Below are positions 59,178 to 64,000 of a stretch of DNA of 64,000 nt, in pieces (the stretch's first letter is position 1; each line of letters opens with the position of its first letter). Where the stretch lies: positions 30,115,230 to 30,179,229 of the forward strand of contig OZ029921.1 in the NCBI GenBank assembly GCA_964023275.1, read 5' to 3'. This stretch comes from Norana najaformis. Lineage: Eukaryota > Annelida > Clitellata > Crassiclitellata > Hormogastridae. The notes below the pieces were generated by a model. That model ran no database searches. It was not told where the DNA came from and saw only the letters and a program-made list of their open reading frames with translations. The translations under genes and the position numbers were made by a program.

Positions 59178-62100
59178 ATAATAATATCATCATCATCATC
59201 ATTATGATCATTATTAAACGTACGTGTTATTGTATCCAGGATGATCGAGGTCGTGACAAATGCAGGCGGTCAAGAGAATGCCGAGGTCTTCCGTCGACAG
59301 GTAATCCCAAAGATGACACAGGTGGATGAATCCGTACATCATTTGCGTGACGCAGAAGCAATGACGAAAGTTATGAAACGGATTGTTTCGATAGTTCTCT
59401 TGCACGCACAGCTGCATGTAACAATATCGCAACTCTATAGGATAGGCCACAGTGTCATGTGCGCTTTGCAATCTATGTAGCGGTCCTTAGCACTTTGCAG
59501 TGAAGTGCGTATACCTAAGAACACCATAGCCTAAGCGAAACCTTGCGCACTATACCAAACCTCTCTCTGTCTCTGTGTCTGTCTGTCTGTCTCTGTCTGT
59601 CTGTCTGTCTCTCTGAAAGCCCCGCCCTTTGTATTGTATTACAGATTTAAGTTGTCAAAGTAGCCATCTCGACCATTCTCTCACCAATCTGCTCCTCTCT
59701 TTCTCTCCTCTGCTCTTCTGTCTTCTCGCCTCTGTCCTTTCTCTCCCTACCAAACCAAAATGGTCCTAATTTGACCGAAACTGCTTACAAATCTGCAGTC
59801 TGTTTTATTTTATACTGGAGTAGTAGGCCTTGCATAGTTTAATTGGTGTCTTTAGCGCCCACGTCGAGACTTCAAAAATCGTGAATTATAATTATAATTA
59901 GCGTTTTACAAAATACTCGCCTGTCCCGCTGCGCGTTAGTTCGGCGAAATGCCCCTTCTGGGAAAAGCTCCTGTTGCTCCCCGTTTCTAGCTGCCTCCTT
60001 CCCTCTCTGCCTGCCATCTCGCTATCCCTCTCCTCTCCACTCCTCTCCTCTCTTCTCTCCACTCCTCTCCACTTCTCTTCTCTCCTCTCCTTTCCTCTCC
60101 TTTCTCCATACCCACTCCTCTCCTCTCTTCTCTCCTTTCTCTCCCTACCCACTCCTCTTCTCTGCTCTCCTCTGCTCTCCTCTCCTGCTTTCCTCTGCTC
60201 TCCTCTCCCATTCCTCTCTCCCTCCCCTTCATCTTCTTCACCCTATCTTGTTAACTACGGACGGAACATGAAAGCAATTTCCAAGCATGTTCGCGTATTA
60301 TTTGCCATATAGCACTAGAACATGCAACTGCCAAACATTTTCCCATAAATCATTGCCAGAAGCGCCGCAACCTGACCACGAACGTACGCACGTGTCGAAG
60401 CGCATTATTGCATAGATATTTCATTTTTCTAGCTTTAACGCTAATTAGTTTCTATAAAACTATAGCGTGCATACATTAGCCCATGCAATGCAGGGTAATA
60501 TAGCATATGCGCGCCTACCAGCCAACGTTTCAAGGTAATTGGATTGATGTTAAATTCTTTCACAAGACGAAGTTCGTGGTACATGTGTTCCAGGAGACTC
60601 AGCATCTAAACAGTAAAGTAAGTAAGTAAAGTGAGTAGCCTTTATTTTGCACGTAACATGCTGCTATTTGATATGAAACTATAGGATGTCGGACATAGTA
60701 GCTACAGTAGACCTTACGCATTAGATCAGTGAGTACAGCGTTAAGTTACACAAGGCATGGAAGAGGCCACTGATTCTCACTAGCTTAGCTCTTCAAATTA
60801 TTCCGGTAGTGCTAATCGAATGCCTGACCTGTGCTGATCTGCTGGCTCGAAACTTTTCCTTAGCTGTCAACTGTGATGGAATTCGGGATGGTGAAGCGTA
60901 TACAGGCGGACTACATACATCGCCTGTAGCCGTTTCCCAATTTTCAGAATTCTGAAGTTCAACTATCAATTCTGGACGATAATCAGTTGGTTAGGAACCT
61001 CGTGTGTGCGGGAGCGCACCAATAGTGACTTGTCTAGGTACCTGAGCATTGCATAGGCCTACGAACTTACGAACTTTCTGTTCTTCATGATATTAATATC
61101 GCCTGGGTAATCGTAGACGGCGCCTTTTAGTAGTTTCTTTTAAGCGGCGCTGTATAAATTCTAATTAGAATTACAAAATGCATTTTAAACAACAATATGA
61201 CGTCGTACTTCGTTTGGCTCCCAGTGCCACATATTAAATGTCGGCTGTTTGAGATAATTGGTCGTTTCTTTCGACAACGTATACTGCAAAACATTCACAA
61301 TTGGATTAAGATAAAGTAAAAATAAGATTACGATTCAGTAACAATTAGATTAAGATTCAGTAACAGTTAGGTTAAGATTCAGTAACAATTAGATTAAGAT
61401 TAAGTAACAATTAGATTAAGATTCAGTAACAATTAGATTAAGATTCAGTAACAGTTAGGTTAAGATTCAGTGACAGTTAGATTAAGATTCAGTAACAATT
61501 AGATTAAGATTAAGTAACAATTAGATTAAGATTAAGTAACAATTAGATTAAGATTCAGTAACAGTTAGGTTAAGATTCAGTAACAGTTAGGTTAAGATTC
61601 AGTAACAGTTAGATTAAGATTCAGTAACAATTAGATTAAGATTAAGTAACAATTAGATTAAGATTCAGTAACAATTAGATTAAGATTAAGTAACGATCTA
61701 TATGCTAGATGAAACGTCGTTCCAACCGCCAGCTGCCACAAATAATTGATGCTTTGCTGAATTCTCTGCAGAAATAAGAAGCCGAAGCTTATGGCGTCTA
61801 CGCTAAAGCCATCAGAAGCGAATGGTCGTTATAATTAAAGTCTATCATTTAATAAAAAATCTTTAGAAATTCAAAGTAGCTTCGCAATTTTCATAGGTCA
61901 CTGACTGCTTCAGTAGCCTACCCAAGTTAGGCATGTAGGCCTGAACAGGTCGTATTATTGGCCTCCAGGCCTCTTAATTTAATGAATGCTTGTGAAATTT
62001 AGGTCTCGCGTAGCGGTATTAGGTAAATATGATTCAGAAGTCGTAAGTCGACTTACTTTTGGATAGGATGGGATGTCTCCTTTCAGACTGATTTTGCTGT

Positions 62101-62927
62101 CGTCAGAAAGCGGGCTAAAATACCGAGAGAAACACAAACTGCGCATATAGAAGGAACAAGTCACGATTATAATGAAACAATAAAGAATTCCTGATCACTG
62201 TAGGTTTTAGGTCTAATTATTAGGCTGTTAAAACACCTGTATGTTCTTTTGTTTTCTTCTCGTGAATGTCTTTGCATTTTTAAGCAAGGATGGGATCGAG
62301 TATGACAATAGGTCTAATCCTGAAAACCAAAACCAAGACAATGACCATCAGGACCAAGATAGACTATCGCAAAAATACTGTCGCATTCCAGTACATACCT
62401 GATGGTATGATACGTGGATCTTGGAGATTTGTTTCTTTGGGAGTAGATGAGATCTTTAAGGTCCTGGATGTCTCGCTTACATTTGTCAATATCAAGAAAT
62501 CTCAGTTCTTCTCCTAGCGAACAGTAATATATGCATTTAGTCAGAGTGCGGAGAAGACGAGAACCATCACTGATTTTAAACCACTGCTTCTACAACGTTC
62601 AGCGCTGTCAACAGCAGGATGCGATTTATAAGGGCAAAGGGCAGAGGAATTTTAATCTTACTAACCAAGACTAGCTGGCATTCTTTTACCCATTCATTTC
62701 GTTCCTGCCTATTGGTCTTTTCTCTACCGTTTTCATTGACAAATCGCACCGAGTTCAACCACGGTCGTACAAATTAGAGTGCTTCAAGAGAACATTTAAA
62801 ATCTATAGCGAAAATCCGTTTCTTATTTGATCGATCAGAATAAATGGGATACACACTTTCGAATTTCTTTTCGAGAGCTTTCAGGCGGTTGTAAAGGTCT
62901 GACTGTAGTTCTTCAACTCTGAAGGCT
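55070..62927 (-). CDS. PDE9A: PDE9A-type 3',5'-cyclic nucleotide phosphodiesterase (5' end beyond window)
   Basis: Coding exons in transcription order: 62927-62857, 62513-62399, 62114-62057, 61283-61209, 60605-60519, 59411-59224, 58544-58388, 57779-57666, 57197-57093, 56576-56448, 55165-55070. All are phase-consistent and end in a stop at 55070-55072. The first exons encode the helical linker ([37 protein letters not shown]), then [10 protein letters not shown] and [19 protein letters not shown]. The catalytic core follows with metal ligands in [24 protein letters not shown] and [12 protein letters not shown], then [23 protein letters not shown] and DRYESLN. Every block aligns without gaps to human PDE9A, a high-affinity cGMP phosphodiesterase. 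The C-terminus stops soon after the catalytic helices, shorter than the human tail. Two introns use GC donors (after 58388 and after 57093). The N-terminal exons are not recognised before base 64000. Confidence 0.95.
55400..55645 (+). mobile_element. Possible retroelement 3' tail ending in (TTAC)n
   Basis: A 3' UTR-like stretch finishes with ggttaataaagaatatactt and ttacttac, typical of L2/CR1-type tails, in the last PDE9A intron. No coding motif is preserved. Confidence 0.35.
56090..56345 (+). repeat. Dispersed repeat family A copy in PDE9A
   Basis: cttacctcactttacggttc, ttggatcttgacctggaacc, cctatcgattttggtttgaa, atgaataagctggttcccgt and cgagcttacgattccgatta; it ends about 100 bp from the PDE9A exon 56576-56448. 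Confidence 0.85.
57355..57610. repeat. (ACAT)n microsatellite
   Basis: ACAT/GCAT tetranucleotides with imperfections, ending about 55 bp from a PDE9A exon; overlapping frames on both strands are artefacts. Confidence 0.95.
59020..59210. repeat. (ATC)n-(ATT)n-(GTA)n compound trinucleotide tract
   Basis: Three successive trinucleotide blocks that end about 10 bp beyond the donor of PDE9A exon 59411-59224. Confidence 0.95.
59560..59625. repeat. (TCTG)n microsatellite
   Basis: tctgtctgtctctgtctgtc run in the PDE9A intron upstream of exon 59411-59224. Confidence 0.9.
60000..60235. repeat. (TCCTC)n-like pyrimidine tract
   Basis: About 230 bp of nearly pure pyrimidines (tcctctc, tcttctc units) on the plus strand. 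The long minus-strand Arg/Glu frames are by-products. Confidence 0.95.
61317..61695. repeat. 22-bp minisatellite, about 17 copies, next to a PDE9A acceptor
   Basis: Unit gattcagtaacaattagatt plus aa, with three interspersed subtypes (aacaatta, aacagtta, attaagtaac). It begins about 34 bp upstream, in transcript sense, of PDE9A exon 61283-61209. Confidence 0.97.
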
Positions 62928-64000
62928 CTAAGACACAGACAGACATGATTCGGATGAGATGTTGCAAGAGTCGATGCGTATACTTCGCCAAATATATTGA
63001 CCTAAGCCTACACAATACAAAAACTTTCCAAAAACAGTTTATGATTATTATAATTAATACTGTAGGCTTAATTAATTATTAGTCATATCGCAGCATGGAT
63101 TCCAATTAGGTGTTTCTGTTGTTAATTGTCATTGTTGCCCCTACAGATCACCATACTTTTTCCACCTTAATCGAATAAAATGACTTCACCGGGGTCTGTA
63201 TTTGCTATTCAAGGTAGTCTATCAATCGATGGCGCTTCAAAGCACTACCATGAGTCCAGTAAAATTAGTACCCTACCAGAACCTTCTTAATGAAAAGCCA
63301 ATTGTTGTGAATTAGGTTGTGTCTATAATTAAACGTCCAACTGTGTTTCCACTTTCCTCCTTATTTTGCATGTCGAGTATACGAGATGAATTGTTATTGT
63401 CGTCAGAATGCAGCCTAGAAACAGGCCAATCCAGTCTCAGCGGGTCCCTCTTGGGTTGACCTTTCGACTTCCACATCAATCCTTCTGAAATATCTATTTT
63501 TTCTGCTTGTTGGTGTATTAATATGGTGCTAATGTTCGGTCGTTAAATGGCTATGTCATTTCATTACCTAGTAGGGTGCACATGAAGCGATCAGTTTCTT
63601 CTCTTACACTCTTGACTGAGCGAGGATCAAGTACTAATTATTTGCGGGTACATTTCAGGCAGAAATTTTTGTTTAGAATTTCTTTTTATGAGAACTTATT
63701 TTAATAAATACTTTCGGTCACTCGCTTAAGCGACATGTTTCTACAAGACCCAAATCTTAGCAGTCGCGAATATTTTACGTGCTTGATGTTTCGTGCGCAT
63801 GCGCCGTGTGTTTGTTAGTTTTGAAACGTCGCACGATTAATTAGGTCACAGGACATGCTTGGTTGAAGATTCGTCATCGACGCAGGCTGACGAGCCCAAC
63901 GACTGTATCATCATCATCATCGCTGTCATCGTCGTCTTCTCCATCATATCGCGTGTCTTAAGAGCATTAGGACCTAATACACTCTGGTCTTATGAGGATT
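62928..64000. other. PDE9A upstream intron sequence
   Basis: Apart from the tentative 48-nt exon, no N-terminal PDE9A exon, other gene or repeat is recognised up to the window end. A short (CATCAT)n run lies at about 63908. Confidence 0.5.
63568..63615 (-). CDS. PDE9A: Tentative additional 48-nt PDE9A exon
   Basis: A 48-nt segment is flanked by a good acceptor (cctcgctcag, just above 63615) and donor (CTAG|GTAATG at 63568). Its open frame reads KSVREETDRFMCTLL. It joins the next exon in phase only if that exon uses the second AG of the 'ttagag' acceptor, starting at 62925 instead of 62927; the junction then reads TLLAFRVEEL. Human PDE9A has a similarly placed helical stretch (SVLAQVAEQF) before RAFKINEL. 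The match is weak. Confidence 0.4.

Noticed and set aside
59898-60312. Arg/Glu-rich and Leu/Ser-rich frames
   Set aside because: They are readings of a pyrimidine tract in a PDE9A intron.
61317-61695. CRISPR-like array
   Set aside because: The 22-bp units are contiguous with no spacers, in a eukaryotic intron; it is a minisatellite. The same holds for the 21- and 23-bp arrays at 40451 and 42350.

Overview
The window is animal nuclear DNA. It has spliced genes with GT-AG introns, dense microsatellites and minisatellites, tRNA-derived SINE heads and 5'-truncated LINE tails. Protein similarity and the recurrent 'taggcct' words fit a marine invertebrate bilaterian, possibly a mollusc or another lophotrochozoan; the species cannot be read from the sequence. 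All gene calls come from exon-by-exon reading of splice sites, codon phase and remembered family motifs. No search was run.

Four protein-coding genes are supported. (1) The 5' half of a tweety-family (TTYH) membrane protein gene, minus strand, three coding exons between 639 and 5343, running off the left edge. (2) A complete MAP kinase kinase of the MKK3/MKK6 (licorne) group, plus strand, 12166-18971, nine coding exons, 344 residues, with an unusual activation loop. (3) A complete CAP/ponsin/vinexin (SORBS) adaptor gene, minus strand, 26012-53539, 22 phase-consistent coding exons giving 1205 residues. Its order is PDZ, SoHo, then three SH3 domains; the N-terminal ALP/Enigma-like PDZ is absent from the vertebrate SORBS proteins I know. 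A 1137-codon open reading frame (31933-35346) lies in its intron 14 and can splice in phase to the SH3 half. (4) A PDE9A-type cyclic nucleotide phosphodiesterase, minus strand, 55070 to about 63615, lacking only its N-terminal exons beyond the right edge and carrying two GC-AG introns.

Layout: TTYH (minus) and MKK3/6 (plus) are divergent across 6.8 kb that contains about 700 bp of (GAATAC)n, about 750 bp of (GAA)n and about 200 bp of (AAT)n. MKK3/6 and SORBS converge on a 7 kb gene-free stretch. SORBS and PDE9A are tandem on the minus strand, separated by 1.5 kb that holds a strong CTCF-like motif. The four genes are not an operon or pathway, though MKK3/6 (p38 signalling) and SORBS (muscle and adhesion scaffold) may both act in stress or contractile contexts.

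The most striking structure is repeats that copy or adjoin splice signals. A 54-bp minisatellite duplicates the 3' splice site and first codons of an SH3 exon in frame. A 35-bp repeat duplicates an acceptor in the kinase gene. A 22-bp array full of branchpoint-like words abuts a PDE9A acceptor. A copy of a SORBS exon/intron junction has been inserted elsewhere in the same gene between 14-bp direct repeats.
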